NCBI RefSeq assembly: GCF_016920785.2
Contig: NW_024609836.1
Span: forward strand, 66,009,596-66,073,595
Reading direction: 5' to 3'
Source: Ixodes scapularis
Lineage: Eukaryota; Arthropoda; Arachnida; Ixodida; Ixodidae
Length of the DNA stretch: 64,000 nucleotides
The notes below the pieces were generated by a model. That model did no database searches. It saw nothing but the letters and a program-made list of their open reading frames with translations, and had not been told where the DNA came from. Numbering within the stretch: the first letter of the stretch is position 1; each line of letters opens with the position of its first letter. The position numbers were made by a program, and so were the translations under genes. This document shows positions 1 through 11,572 of the stretch, one piece after another.

Positions 1-530
1 CCGGAGAAAATCTGGCAAGTACGCATGGCGCCGCTACTGTTTTGGTTTGACGGGACGCGAGAAGCTTCGCATAGAGCTTCGGAGTTTGCGAGCACATAGT
101 GAAGACGTGACCGGAGAAGTGCCCCTGTGATGTTCCTGGAAGACGGAAAGTAGCATTCGTAATCGTCGTGTGTGCTTTGAAAGCGAAGGGAGTCACAGGG
201 TCCACGAGTTCGCAACCACAAGCCAAGGTTCACGACAGCGCGGCGTTGACTTCGGCGATCTCGTTTTGTTTGGTGCAACCCGGCGATGCGAAAAAAAGCT
301 GAAACATTCGTCGTGTGTGGTGCGGTGCTTTGTATTCCGGGTCTATTTGAACCACTCTTTTAACACGGAGCGCAAATTGTTTGTTGCGTGGTGGAGGTTC
401 AACGGGTACAGTCCCGTCGTCGTCAGCTGATCCGGTCCAGCTGGTCCGGGAGGACGCAGCGAGCGTTTTTAAAAGTGAATCTTCCTTCGTTACGTTTCAA
501 ACTGTGAAGATATCCCGACACATACCGTGA
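1..530 (+). other. CpG-rich segment, possible 5' exon ending in a strong splice donor
   Basis: The first ~470 bases are richer in CG dinucleotides than the flanking AT-rich DNA. A near-consensus splice donor (GTGAGTAAG) begins at 527, so this could be an untranslated or short first exon of a gene on the plus strand. The 86-codon open frame at 170-430 has no domain I recognise and is probably fortuitous. I see no matching downstream exon in the next kilobases. Low confidence. Confidence 0.2.
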
Positions 531-2660
531 GTAAGAAGTAGCGGGCGTTTTCAACAAAATTACGTTGTTTTAATTGAATAATGAACTCCGGATTGTTGTC
601 TTAAATCTGCCGTTTTTTATGCTTCGTGTTGGACTGCGTTTGCATAGCGACGCACACCGCTCGAGTAGATGATTCGGTCCTGCAACGAGTTTGTTGCGCC
701 AATCATGCGGCGTGAATAAATTAGGGCAAGGTTTCCTACCTGCCCACAGATGCATGTACTGAGACCATTTTTTATGTTGTGAACGTAGTGCTCTTTCTTT
801 ATTTTGGAAGACGCGTTGGTGCATTTATTATGGTACAATCACTTGAGAGTTGAGAAATTGGAGAGCGAGCAAGCTTTCTCAACTTTGTCTCTTTCTCTCT
901 GGCACTGCCCTGTTTCAGTTTCAGTAGGCATATCTACTAGCAGGTACAAACTGCTCTAAAGCAGGTAAAAAACGGGAAGCTTAGGACGGTGCGGACTCCG
1001 TGTTTCGCGCTTTTCGCAAGGTGACAGGGTAAATGCTTTTGTGAGATATGCGGAATATGCAAGCGATTTTGTTATGCCCGTCGTTTTCCTCTCTTCAGCA
1101 AAACGAATAAGATGATCTACTACAAAGGCGCAATCACAAGCCGAGATTTAAGATGGCAGTCGTTTGCTTCGGTGATCCGTGTAGCTGTGTTTTACCCTGC
1201 TCTCTGCAACACCGTGTCATGACGAAGAGCTGGAATGGTCACGGTTTGTGCTGGCCTCCCGGTTCACAGAAACCCGCGTCGGCCGCATCGGCACCGAGTG
1301 CGCTTGGGCTGTTGATGCTCAAGCCTTTCATCCGCGGCTTGTCGCCAGCTCTTCCTGCTGCTCAACGGTGAGGAAGCGGCGAGAGTAACCTCGGAAGTGA
1401 ATGTAAATCCTCGTTCATTCAGTTATCCGGTGTCAAAGTGTGGAAGATGTCCAACGTGTACTGAGGGTGGGAACTACGAGCGTTTTGCCTCGCTTTTATA
1501 ACCGAAACCAGACCAACGAGATAACTGCCTTGCGTACTCTAAAATGACGGAAGCAATAAGTTTCAACAGGTCGAGTACGTCACCGGGGATGTAGGCGAGA
1601 CGGTGCACACTGTTTAAACGCTTGCAGTATCCACGAGTGGTACCAGAAAAGCGACGTCAACAGAGAAGGAGCTCGCGATTCAGCATAATACACTGCTACG
1701 GGCCCGTGTATCTTCAAAGTTCGGGGTGGTGGCAGTATAAAAAAAAGACGCATTAGCGCCCCACACCAGTGTTCACGAATAACACCGGCCACAAACTCCC
1801 AAGCCCCACCGCTCTTCTCGACACCGACACGGCATACGACAACAAACTGCATCAAAACTGTCAAAACGCCCAAAAGTGACGGCGTCTGCTCCCGTACTGC
1901 AACTGCTGCAACTAGCGGAAGTGAAGTGTTGGGCGGATGTTCGGATGTCCTTCACAAAAATATATAAAAAATGCTTTGCGCAAGGATCATTTTCATTTAT
2001 TATTGTATACGTAAAGACAAAATCTCAATAATTTAATTTCCTATCTGATTCAAGTTAGTCGGACTGCTCATAACACTGGTCAAGCAAGAAAATAACAAAA
2101 ATATAAACTTTTTCATGACCGGTTTAAGATTTATTGTTAACATATCGTTATTTATTGCAACGGACTAACATTATAGATTTTGCCTCCATACTTTTTAAAT
2201 GCAAACAGTTCTTACACACGGCTGTCCATTGCGCCGTGTTTTGTGTATACTTCTATAAATCTGTAGTAGTCAGCGACCAAAGAGCTCACCCGCTCATGTC
2301 AAGCTTATATGCGCCGCTGGGAGAAATGATATCGAGTAGGAAGTGTCGGGCGTAGTGTCGGTTGTTGTAGCTGTCTGCTGTGTTGCCTGCGTTGTATGTA
2401 GGGTTGCTGTGTAGTCGTGGTCGTTCGCAGTGTTAACAGACTCGTCTTTTTTTTTAAAAAGAGGCTGCTAGAAATCTCGATAGGTGGCGCAAGGTATCGC
2501 CCGATTCTAAATAGTTTGCTCAAGTTATTTATCCATGTAAGTTCGGCATTCGTTTTTTTTTTTTTTTTTTTTTGTCCAGCGGCTTGTTGAAGCTGCCGAC
2601 GCCGACGCCGCCGACCGCCGACAACGCACGTACGTACCTTTGCAAGGAGCTACGTCCGCC
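531..2660. other. Intergenic DNA, nothing recognised
   Basis: No convincing gene or repeat family was recognised here. The short open frames on both strands show no family signature, signal peptide or conserved splice pattern. There are T-runs at about 2448-2456 and 2555-2573. Confidence 0.4.
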
Positions 2661-2679
2661 ACTTGGAGACTTTACTGTG

Positions 2680-2845
2680 TATAAAAGACACCGAACGAGA
2701 ACTAACGCGCCCTGTGTGCTTTCAATTCGGCTGGAAGGCGCGCGGCTCGCTGGGCTCGTCTCTCGCCTGTTCTCGGCCGCTGGCCGCCATGTTTCATAAG
2801 GAACACGCTCGAAAAACGGTTTTCCGGAAGGCAGACACGGTGTAG
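2680..2845 (+). promoter_or_regulatory. Candidate TATA promoter with CpG-rich leader and short ORF
   Basis: TATAAAAG at 2680-2687 is followed by a CG-rich leader and an ATG at 2790 in a good initiation context (GCCGCCATG). The ATG opens an 18-codon frame ending at 2845. This looks like a core promoter plus leader, but no downstream coding exon was identified. It could also be the promoter of a decayed retroelement. Confidence 0.2.
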
Positions 2846-3709
2846 CGTGTTAAGTTTACACAGCACCTCATGTGTAGACGAAAAACACAGATGGCCTCGG
2901 GTAAAACGAACACGTTTCGACGTGTCCGCTATGGGACAACGGTTTACACGTCTGGGCGTGTCATTTTTGCTAACAGTGTACCATTGCGCGGCACCATGGT
3001 CATTAGACACTGCCCTTAGTCCGGCATTTTGGATGTCCTGAGCCAATATATATACATACACATGCATATACAAATGCTAATCTCAGATTGTTCAAATTAT
3101 TCAACTATTTTCTAAACCTTGTTTACTTCTGCTTTTCCTATTGTTCACGAAATTTATTTTTGAATTCGGAAATTTATTTTTATGATGTGTCGTATATATT
3201 AAATTATTTTCCTTTAATTTAAAATTTATTTTAATTAGTGAAACGATTCCTATGTTACTTGAAGAGCTTCAATTTACACACGAAAATTAATAAATTTAAG
3301 ACCTTCCCAAAGAATTTCCGCCTGTCTAGACTGTTCGCAGCCATATTGCACTGACTGACTTGAACTTTTATTAATTTTATAGCTAGCCAAATGCAGTTGC
3401 GAAACAAGTGCCGTCGTTCTCTCAAAAATTTCAATCTCGGATTTGAATGTGAGATCTTTTCAATTCCTGTCACGTCAAAACTTTCATTGTCTTAGAGGAG
3501 CCAAGCTAAGTTGCTGAGAGGTGCCTCATGCTTGTCAGGAATAAAAATAAAAAATAAAAAAGATACATTGTTGGGTAGAGCTCAGTGTCGGGATTATGTA
3601 CCTCTACAGAAGATATGGCAAAAAAAGACCGTGGGGCAACTTATTTTAATATACGATAGTTTTCACGTGAAAATAATATTTGTGAAAATTGTTGTTTGGT
3701 ATATCCACC

Positions 3710-4110
3710 GTTAAAAATACAGTAAGATGTTAGTAACTGCAGCAGTTACCACATTTTTCTCACCGCTCCTACCTTTTTACTAATATTTAACAACACGAAA
3801 CGCGCAACAGGTAGTAAACGTTAGTAGGTGTAGCATTTACTTCCTTTTTTCTGACCGTTTCTACATTTTTATGAGCTATTTGCCACCTCAAACGCGCGAC
3901 AGGTAGCAACTGTAGCTAATGTGCGGCAGACATGCGCACGTTACTAAGAAGGAGCAAAAATATATTTACCATTACTCAAGGCTAAATTGTAATTCATTAT
4001 AATTACTATTACACTTTTATAAAAGTGAGTAACCGCTACCATAAAAAGTAATCTGTTACTTTCGTGGTGTTACTTCCGACATTACGGTACTGAAGTAAGA
4101 AACAAAAAGA
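3710..4110. repeat. Short irregular repeats with TAACTGCAGC motif
   Basis: Several imperfect copies of a motif like GTAGTAACTGCAGC occur, spaced 80-100 bases and separated by T-rich blocks. A related series lies in copy B at about 24410-24870. No coding sense is seen. Confidence 0.35.
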
Positions 4111-4308
4111 AGAGGGTTCAAGTATTCATATTTGCCGCCATCCCCACTTATTGACTTTGAGTGTTTTGAGTAACAGCTGGCTCTCAGAAGTCTCGTATAC
4201 CATTTTGTCTCATGTCTTTGAGAAGATTTCGACTGTTACAGCGAACAGCCTTTCAACTGAGACACTGGATCGGCGTACGACATCCTTCCTCGTGAATGCT
4301 CATGAAAT

Positions 4309-5000
4309 TTAAGTGAGGGACGCTCGAGCACAGTCAGCTTCCTGAAGATGCAAGAGGCTGCTTTGTCGTCGCAAATCCTCTGCCCTTGGAACGCCTGCAA
4401 AGCCGATCCAACGCTCGTCATACCAAACGCAGCGCCTTTCAACAATTCCGCTTGCGCAGCATCTCAACCTTCCGTCAGTGCTCGCATACTGCCGAAAGTT
4501 TGCGATTCTGCGCGGGCGGTTGTTGCCGGGCTCTGCATAGGCTGCGCCGAACTCTGGAATGGCTTCGCAAGCATTCGCAGGATAAAATATTCTCAACGAC
4601 AAAGCAACGTATTGCACCATCACCAAAGCTAAGGCTGCTAGAAATCCATAAGTTTTCATTTCAGCAGAGAAAGTGTACCAGGCCAGATAAAAGGCTAGTC
4701 GGCTCTCGCGTAGCGATTGCTACATCATTGCTCTCCCTTCATTGGTGACATGTGCACTAACATTAGAAACATCTCTTGCAAGAGTGCATGCGGGTCAAAT
4801 CGCCGAGTTTATATCGCGATAGAGTGCCCGGACAATGTGACAACAGTAATATTCGGGATCCGTACGATATGGTCCGGGCAAAATGATCCTCATGAAAATG
4901 GTACCTAAAAAAATGGTCCCGGACAACATGTTCCCGGTCAGGCCCGATCAAAATGGTCCCAAGTAAAATCTGGGACTAACCGCTTGTACTTCGGGTCGAT
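4309..5000. repeat. Diverged interspersed repeat with ~15-bp GGACAAAATGGTCCC-like tail
   Basis: This block matches 26740-27420 over most of its length. It is non-coding as far as I can tell: the homologous block breaks every open frame seen here, including a minus-strand frame of 116 codons (4309-4659). At 4860-4975 there are five to six imperfect ~15-base units with AAAATGGTCC cores. The matching tail in copy B is more regular. Confidence 0.55.
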
Positions 5001-5159
5001 TTTGTCGATTGTTTGCACGCGTTGCAAACTGGCCTCGAAGGGAAAGAAAAAAAATATTTTGCTGTTAAGATCCAATACGCGAACCATTCTAAAGTTTACA
5101 TATTCCATTTAAAACACATTGCCTGCTACTAGCTGAGATGGTTAAAAAGTTGAGGAGTT

Positions 5160-5220
5160 CAGGGAAAGGCCTTTTCTTCACAAACGTTTCAAGCGGGGAA
5201 CGCTTTTCTTCAGGGTGTGG
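5160..5220 (-). ncRNA. Hammerhead-ribozyme-like core, Penelope-type terminus
   Basis: Read on the minus strand, CTGAAGA (5213-5207) is followed by a 5-bp stem II (AAGCG/CGCTT) with a short loop, GAAAC (5190-5186) and a GTT cleavage triplet (5185-5183). This fits the hammerhead consensus CUGANGA, stem II, GAAA, NUH. Stem I is weak, only about 3 interrupted pairs. Hammerhead motifs are established in the terminal repeats of Penelope-like elements, and a Penelope reverse transcriptase begins ~240 bp downstream. The core is on the strand opposite to the RT, which I cannot explain. Confidence 0.5.
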
Positions 5221-5449
5221 TGGTGTGTTAAATGCCCTCTTCTTGTTGACGTTCGAGTGGAAGAGGAAGAGTGACTATGAAGGGTAATAAAAATATTCGG
5301 AACAGGAGCAACAAAAATATCGTATAAATTGAAATTAGTAATTTTAAACGATATTATTCCAAATTATTAAAACTAAATCAATTGATTTGTAGTATTTGCC
5401 ACAATCTTTGTTAATGTCTACGTCACTGTCTCACTCCCGCTGAACACAT

Positions 5450-6250
5450 CGCTATGCGTGAACTCAACTTAAGAGATGATATTATTGTTAAACCTGCTGA
5501 CAAAAGAGGATCCATAGCTTTTATGAATAAGCAAGACTACCTAGATGAACGATTTCGACAGCTAATGAACCAACCGTTTTACAAAGAACTTCCGAATAAC
5601 GGAAACTTTGGACCTAATGCTTGATAATGAAGACATTTTGGAAGATATGCATAAAGCAATCAAGCCGGCCTATCCAAAGGCTGGCCACTTTTATACATTA
5701 CCTAAAATTCACAAACAAGGAAATCCAGGACGACCAATTGTATCCGGAATATACACGGTGACAGAGAATTTTTAGCTTTGTAAATTTCCTTATTATGAAC
5801 CTTCCTCCTACGATGCCATCATATATAAAGGACACAAATCACTTTCTCCGAGAAATAACAGAACTTGTAATTCCCACTGACGCAATCCTGGTCACCATGG
5901 ATGTTGTGTCCCTATATACAAACATCCCTCAGCAGGGTGGCATTCAAGCAGTAATCAAGGCGTATAGCAATGACCCTGCAACAATTCGTGTCAATAACGA
6001 CGTCCTCACAACACTTATCAGGTTAGTTCTAGAAAATAACAAATTTGAATTTGAAGGAAGACACTTCCTACAGGCTAGGGGAACTGCAATGCGCACAAAG
6101 ATGGCCCCTATGTATGCAAATCTTTTTATGGCCGACTTAGAGTCATGCTTCCTGTCTAGTCGCTCTCTGCGACCTCTTTTTTATAAGCTCTACATCGATG
6201 ATATCTTTATGGTATGGGCACACGGGGAGTCATCACTTATAGACAGAAGC
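5450..6250 (+). pseudogene. Penelope-like element reverse transcriptase, 5' part (broken)
   Basis: Fragments in shifting frames encode a Penelope-type RT. In order they show a VKPADKRGSIAFM block (about 5490-5525), FYTLPKIHKQGNPGRPIVSG (about 5690-5750), MDVVSLYTNIP carrying the catalytic aspartate (about 5898-5930), GTAMRTKMAPMYANLFMADL (about 6080-6140), and YIDD, the catalytic palm motif (about 6193-6204). A stop and frameshifts between 5615 and 5800 make it non-functional. The frame is cut at about 6245, where a LINE is inserted, and homology resumes at 9030. PLE enzymes normally combine this RT with a C-terminal GIY-YIG endonuclease. Confidence 0.85.
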
Positions 6251-6760
6251 TAGGCGGGGGTGTCCTTATAGCGGTTGAATGTTCCCTTGTCTCGCATCGA
6301 GATTTGACCTCGAATCCTATTCTGAATGTGTTTGGGTTGAAATTAAGGCCAGTGATGGCTTCAATTACCTAATAGGTACCTATTACTTCCCGCCCCTTTC
6401 AGAGCAGACAGTTCTTATCGAGCATTTTGATGCAATTAGTAAGCAGATTAATTTCGAAAAGTGTCGTGTTCAAATCTACGGCGATTTTAATCTACCGGGT
6501 GTTGACTGGTTTGTTTAAACGGTAAAAAGCAAGACAAACACATGCACCAAGGTGCATTCTTTGTTATCTTTTATAAGCTTCTGTGGTCTTCAGCAACACA
6601 ATACGATCGTAAATAAGGCCGGAAATGTGTTAGATCTTGCTCTTTGTAACATGCCAATTTTATGTCTAAAGCGCGCTGTGAATCATTTGGTTGAAATTGA
6701 CGGTTTCCATCCACCTTTTACTCTTGCGTTTTCTCTCCCGTACAAAGCTAGAGTTCCGTG
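6250..6760 (+). pseudogene. LINE endonuclease (EEP) domain remnant
   Basis: LGGGVLIAV at the broken start is followed by FGDFNLPG-like YGDFNLPGVDW (about 6475-6510), the typical DNA-binding and active-site block of apurinic-like LINE endonucleases. The domain ends around GFHPPFTLAF (about 6705-6735), the position of the family's catalytic histidine. Frame changes at about 6275 and 6520-6550 break it, and the N-terminal third of the domain is missing. Confidence 0.7.
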
Positions 6761-6835
6761 TAACTCATCAAATTACTGCTTTTCTAAAGATGACTATTTA
6801 AGTCTTTATAGACACATCGAACATTTTGACTGGGG

Positions 6836-8199
6836 TTGTGTTTTCTTTCCATGTCAAATGTTTATCTTGCCACCGAAATGCTTACTACAGTTGTAAAAAG
6901 TGCCATCGAGAAAGTTATTCCTAAGTGCTACAACAAGCAGTCGATATTTCCTAACTGGTTTTCTAAAGAATTAAGGCTTAACCTAAGAAAAAAAGATCCC
7001 TTTCACCGACTTCATAAAAAGACCGGTTCTGATCTTTGGTACGCCAAATTTAGCATATATCGTTCCTTAGTGAAAAAACTGTTCAAGCGTGATAAACGTC
7101 TACATCATGACAGCGTAGAAGATAGTGTAAATCGTCGGTCGAAGACGTTTTGGAAGTTTGTGAAACTTCATACACGTGAGGCTAGCCGCACTATCTGCCT
7201 GCGTGATGGGTCAGGTAATCCTCCTTGTTATCAATCTGCACCCGCTGAGGTTGCAAATATATTCGAGGATTATTTTAAAAATTGTTTTTCTTTCGGTAAC
7301 CAATCTTATCAGCCAGGTGACAATTTCCTATACTGTCATGATTTTTTGTCTTTTGTGCGTGTTGATTCAGCTGAAATTGCCGAAGCAATTAAAAAGCTGA
7401 AACCGAAGTTTTCCAGTGGCGCGGATGGGATACCAAGTTTTATTATCAAAGGATGCAGTGAACTGTTCGTTCCGATTCTAAAGGATATCTTCAATCTTTC
7501 TCTTAGTTCGAGAACATTTCCGTCTCTTAGGAAAAGATCGGTGGTCGTTCCTGTTCTAAAAAATGGCGATGCGTCCCTTGTCACAAATTATCGCCCAATT
7601 TCCTTGCTTTGTGGCTTTTCGAAAGTTTTCGAGCTTGTCATCCGTAAGAAAATGCTATTTTATTTCCGACAAAAAATAACTTCATTGCAGCATGGTTTTT
7701 CGAGTGGCCGGTCAGTCGAGACTAATTTATGTACATTTTTAGACTTTTCTGCCCAGTTGTGGCTAATAGAGGACAAGTCGACTCAATATATTTTGACATG
7801 TCTAAAGCGTTCGACAAAGTGAGCCATAAATTACTCTTGCGTAAACTGTCTTCATATGGAGTGTGTCTTGTATTATGCGAATGGTTTGACAGCTATCTGT
7901 CACTGCGCCCAAACTCTGTTCGGGTTGGTGACTGTTTCTCTGAAAATTTTTTTTTGTCGTCCGGAGTTCCCCAGGGATCAATACTGGGCCCTCTTTTGTT
8001 CTTGATCTTCATAAATGATAATGTGTCTTACGTAAACAGTTCCGAACTACTTCTTTTTGCTGATGACCTTAAGTTGTTCAAAAGCATTAATAGTCTTAAA
8101 GATTGCGATGTCCTGCAAGGTGACGTTACCAGCGTTCTTCAGTGGTGTAAAAATAATCAATTGCTGTTAAACCCCCCCCCTCCCGCCAAAAAAAAGTGA
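6836..8199 (+). pseudogene. LINE reverse transcriptase remnant
   Basis: Two overlapping frames (6836-7822 and 7729-8199) encode one RT split by a frameshift near 7770. Visible motifs are GADGIPSFIIK (about 7420-7450), NYRPISLL (about 7588-7611), QHGFSSGRS (about 7689-7715), FDMSKAFDKVSH (about 7793-7828), SGVPQGSILGPLLF (about 7961-8000) and the catalytic FADD box (about 8055-8066). The block order matches CR1/Jockey-group enzymes. Translation ends in a C-run/A-run at 8170-8196. Confidence 0.85.
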
Positions 8200-8267
8200 T
8201 TTATTTTTGCCGTAGGCATTCTGTTTTTGAGTCTACTTATTATCTCGAATGATCGCCGATACAGCGT

Positions 8268-8700
8268 GTGTTAATCTTAAAGGACCTTGGTGTGTGTTTT
8301 GACAGCGCTTTATCTTTTAGAAGTCATGTCTCATTGGTCGTGGGCAATGCTTTTAGAGCTTTAAGGGTAATTTCTCGTTTGAGGCGTAGTTTTAGAAACC
8401 CTCATTCAATGGTTAACCTCTTTAACTCTTTAATGAGGTCACGACTGGAGTTTGCTTCTTTCGTATGGAACTCGATTTCTAACACACAGGCTATGAGCAT
8501 AGAAAATGTTCAGAAAAGACTTGTCCGGATCGTTTATGATAGGTATGAGCGGCGCTTTTATTATAGGTATGAATATATAATAAAGATGTTATCTCTTTCT
8601 CTATTGTCTAAAAGGAGGACTTTTCGTGATTTAATTTTCTGCACAAGGTTGCGAATGGTGATGTTGATTCGGCTCAACTCCTTGCAAAAGTGAACTTTCA
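8268..8700 (+). pseudogene. LINE RT C-terminal (thumb) remnant
   Basis: This frame continues the LINE protein after another shift. LKDLGVCFDSALSFRSHV and VWNS..NTQAMSIENVQKRLVRIV are typical of the region after the RT in CR1/Jockey LINEs (thumb and C-terminal motif). It ends without intact termination of the expected protein. Confidence 0.7.
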
Positions 8701-9029
8701 TATTCCATTCCGAGTAACTAGAGACTTTGTTTTGATGTTCGCTCGCCGTGCAACACCTCGCCTCTCTTACGGATTCAGTCATTATATAATGCCTTCGCTC
8801 CACCCCAACTTGATATATCTGCATCAATTTCTATGTACCGTCGCGATTTAAATGATATTATTCTAGCCCCTTAGCATTATGTTTGTCTTGGATGCTTTAT
8901 TTTTTTTAGTAACTGTTTAGAGCCTATGTACTTGCTTGCTCATTTTGCTTGTTGTGTTGGTGCACCAATAAGAAGATCAATGTGGTTGTTTTTGGGCACC
9001 CCAAGATAAAGATTATTATTATTACTATT

Positions 9030-9810
9030 CCTGAATTCAACGGTCTCCATCCTAGTAATATGTTTTCGCATAGTTATTCTAAAACGAGCATTGATTTTCT
9101 TGACGTGAGAGTCTAAATCAACAGGAATGCTCTTACAACAAAACTCTTCAGGAAGCCAACGGACCGTCAACAGTACCTGCACATCAAGAGCTCACACTCA
9201 AAACATTGCAAAACAAGCATTCCCTTTTCTCAAGCTCACAAATTCCGGAGAATATTCTCTACTTTCGATGAATTCAAACGCAACGCCAGCAATCTGAAAC
9301 TCGTGCTATCCAAGCAGAATTATCCTCTATCCATCGTCGATAAGGCCATAGAAAGAGCACGTGCCATCGACCGAGAGCAAATCTTCAATCAACCCCAACC
9401 CAAAATGTCAAAAAACCAGCACGCAAACCTGGTGGTCACATGTTGAGCCCGCCTTCGAAATCTAAACAATATCCTAAGGAAACATTACAGTATTTTGCAG
9501 CAAAGCAATAAACTACGCACCCTTTTTCTCGTATCACCACGCGCGGTATATCGACGAGGTAGAAACCTTAAGGACATATTGGTGCACTCGAACAATAGGT
9601 CTTCCGACGTTTCTGGTTGTAGACCCTGCCGGACAGCCAGCGTGTTGATTTGTGAATATGTAGAAACCACCAATCTTGTCACCAGCGCGAACTCTGACTT
9701 TTCTTTCAAAATCACTGGAGACCTCAACTGCGGTACGCCTAACGTCATTTATCTTTTACGCTGTAAACTATTAGCATATATCATATAGGACAAACCAGTA
9801 CTTCATTTCG
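9030..9810 (+). pseudogene. Penelope-like element, 3' part: RT C-terminus and GIY-YIG endonuclease remnant
   Basis: Homology resumes with EFNGLHPSNMFSHSYSKTS and IDFLDV, the region that follows YIDD in Penelope RTs. A frame at 9495-9788 has a conserved cysteine pair (GCRPCRTA) and NVIYLL, the first motif of a GIY-YIG endonuclease. After a stop, IGQTS.SFRLGFNNHKSH (about 9787-9835) supplies the second motif. Stops and frameshifts inactivate it. Together with 5450-6250 it is one element split by the LINE. Confidence 0.8.
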
Positions 9811-9835
9811 GTTGGGCTTCAATAATCACAAGTCT

Positions 9836-9965
9836 CATGTCAAGTCCTTACTTCGAGTTTATTACGATGTTTCGAGCGGGGACCACTCTTCAAAGTAGTA
9901 ACTTTGACATGACGCATCTTTGACTTATTAAATTTTTCCCGGTCCATTTTTTTATATTTACCTTA
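9836..9965 (-). repeat. Penelope terminal sequence with degenerate hammerhead core
   Basis: The sequence around 9858-9890 matches the terminal repeat at 32440-32510 and 32550-32625 (TTATTACGATGTTTCGAGCG and the CCCGGTCCATT block). On the minus strand the hammerhead core is damaged: TTTGAAGA stands in place of CUGANGA, and the triplet is ATC. It marks the 3' end of the Penelope-like element. Confidence 0.6.
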
Positions 9966-10006
9966 CTTCACCTATATATTTATATATATATATATATATA
10001 TATATA
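9966..10006. repeat. (AT)n microsatellite
   Basis: TA dinucleotide run at the end of the Penelope-like element. Such runs recur beside the other Penelope termini in this window. Confidence 0.85.
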
Positions 10007-10034
10007 CAGGTTTTTTTTAGTTTTATTCTTACAC

Positions 10035-10650
10035 ATTTCTTTAAAAAAACAGTGAAAGCTACTCTAATGCGGTTTTTGCAGGTGGTATACGACCAGGCGG
10101 ACATTATGTGTGTAGCCAATCTTTGAGACAAGTCTGCTAATTAATTAAAATTCATTAATTCATTTTTATTAATGCAAATAGGCACATGGTTCCTATTAGA
10201 AACGTGCTGAGCGTTATCCAAATCCTCTAAATTGGTAATTTCGAGGAAAACGTTCAGCGTATGAGAAGCGTTGTAGCGCACTCAAGTTACCACTCGTGGA
10301 GCATGTAAAAGCCTAGCGGTTGCGGTATGGCGCCCGCTCGATTTTTCCGTCTCTTATCTAGCCCCAGCCTTGTATCTGCTCCACGAGTGGTAACTCCAGC
10401 GCACTACTGCGCTTCACACGCGCTCGTAGTCTTTCTTAAAATGACAGATTTAGAGGTTTTGGATGACGCTCAACACGTTTCTAATTGGAACCATATGTCT
10501 AATTCCAAACATTAAAAAGTTAATTAACGAATTTTAATTAATTGCCCGACTTGTCCCAAAGAGTATCCCCCACATAATGTCCGCCTGGCCGTATAACCCA
10601 CCTGCACAAACCAAATTGGTGTAGCTTTCACGGTTTTTTAAACAAACGTG
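10035..10650. mobile_element. Foldback (long inverted repeat) element
   Basis: The two halves are reverse complements over about 300 bp each, meeting near 10345. Examples are GGCGGACATTATGTG at about 10097 and its complement near 10575, and GAGCGTTATCC against GGATGACGCTC. The centre holds CACTCGTGGAGCA and its complement. There is no coding capacity. It is the same family as 25156-25833 and, more diverged, 14235-14870 and 36560-37130. Confidence 0.75.
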
Positions 10651-10665
10651 TTAGACTAAAAAACA

Positions 10666-10770
<105 letters not shown>

Positions 10771-11458
10771 TGATTTCATCTCAAATCGTGCTGGCAAGAG
10801 GGTCGAGTTTTTAATTGTGCCGAATCAAATATATGTTAAGGCATCGTCTCTAAAAACTCAGTAGCCACAAACCGCAAGTTCGTCGGGAGGGACAGTTTTC
10901 TGTCCCTCCCGACCAACTGATGCTCGGCAGTGTGCCTCATAGGTTTAGCTACCTTCAATTGCACCTCGCAGAGCAGGAGAACTGGGACATTACAGTTGTT
11001 ATTAAGAAAACAAAATGCTTTACTGTGAGACGGAAAGTTCTGTCAAGCTCAACGAAAGAGTTTGTTCCCCTCAATTTCGCAGTTCAAAAAAAGAAAAAAA
11101 AGATGGACGAAGCTCCGGGGTTTGACAGTTCCATGTGTCGGGTGAACTCCTCTTGTCAGGAAAACACTAGAGGTCATCTACCCTTTAGATGTCATAGACT
11201 CCGGGTTTCAAGAGGTCTCTAAGTTTAAATTAACTTTTATGTTTGTAGAGTGTGTGTTTGGGGTGGGGGGGGGGGGGGGGAGGGAGGGGCGGGCAAATAA
11301 TTTTTTTAAGCCTATGGAAGCTTTAAACCTTAAACATTTCATATTCGTTCTTATTTTTATTTTAGAAATGCGGTTATTTATTTTTAGTGGGAATTTTATT
11401 TGCGCAAAAAAAAAACGCTACGTAATAGATATGCAAACATCTGCCCATTTGGTTTCGG

Positions 11459-11466
11459 TATAAAAG
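11459..11466 (+). promoter_or_regulatory. TATA box of Kunitz-like gene A
   Basis: TATAAAAG lies 43 bases before the start codon. The same box lies 40 bases before the start codon of copy B (30199-30206), and ACATTACCGAGCAACC follows in both. This places the transcription start about 25-30 bases downstream of the box. Confidence 0.65.
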
Positions 11467-11508
11467 AGCAAGTCTTTAGGAAATCCAGACATTACCGAGC
11501 AACCAAAG

Positions 11509-11572
11509 ATGAACACAGTCCTTGCTGTCGTGTGCGTAGTTGCCGTCAACGTACTTATATCTACGGAGGCTG
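11509..11572 (+). CDS. Kunitz-like secreted protein A, exon 1 (signal peptide)
   Basis: The ATG opens a 21-residue hydrophobic leader (MNTVLAVVCVVAV...) ending in an alanine-glycine cleavage-like region. A donor GT at 11573 leaves phase 1. The paralogous exon at 30246-30312 has the same length class, hydrophobic pattern and splice phase, which supports both. Intron 1 is about 1.36 kb. The product is expected to enter the secretory pathway. Confidence 0.75.

Larger units (their letters stand above)
6246..9028 (+). mobile_element. 5'-truncated LINE (CR1/Jockey-like) inserted into the Penelope-like element
   Basis: The insertion starts inside the endonuclease domain and ends in an ATT-rich tail (about 9010-9028). 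Penelope coding sequence lies on both sides. The domain order is endonuclease, linker, reverse transcriptase, thumb. Multiple frameshifts show it is dead. The clade is inferred from motif style only. Confidence 0.8.

Noticed and set aside
4309..4659. Minus-strand 116-codon frame with a hydrophobic start, resembling a secreted protein
   Set aside because: The homologous repeat at 26740-27110 has several stops and shifts in the same frame, so there is no sign of coding constraint.
7336..7584. Minus-strand frame of 82 codons
   Set aside because: Antisense shadow of the LINE reverse transcriptase.
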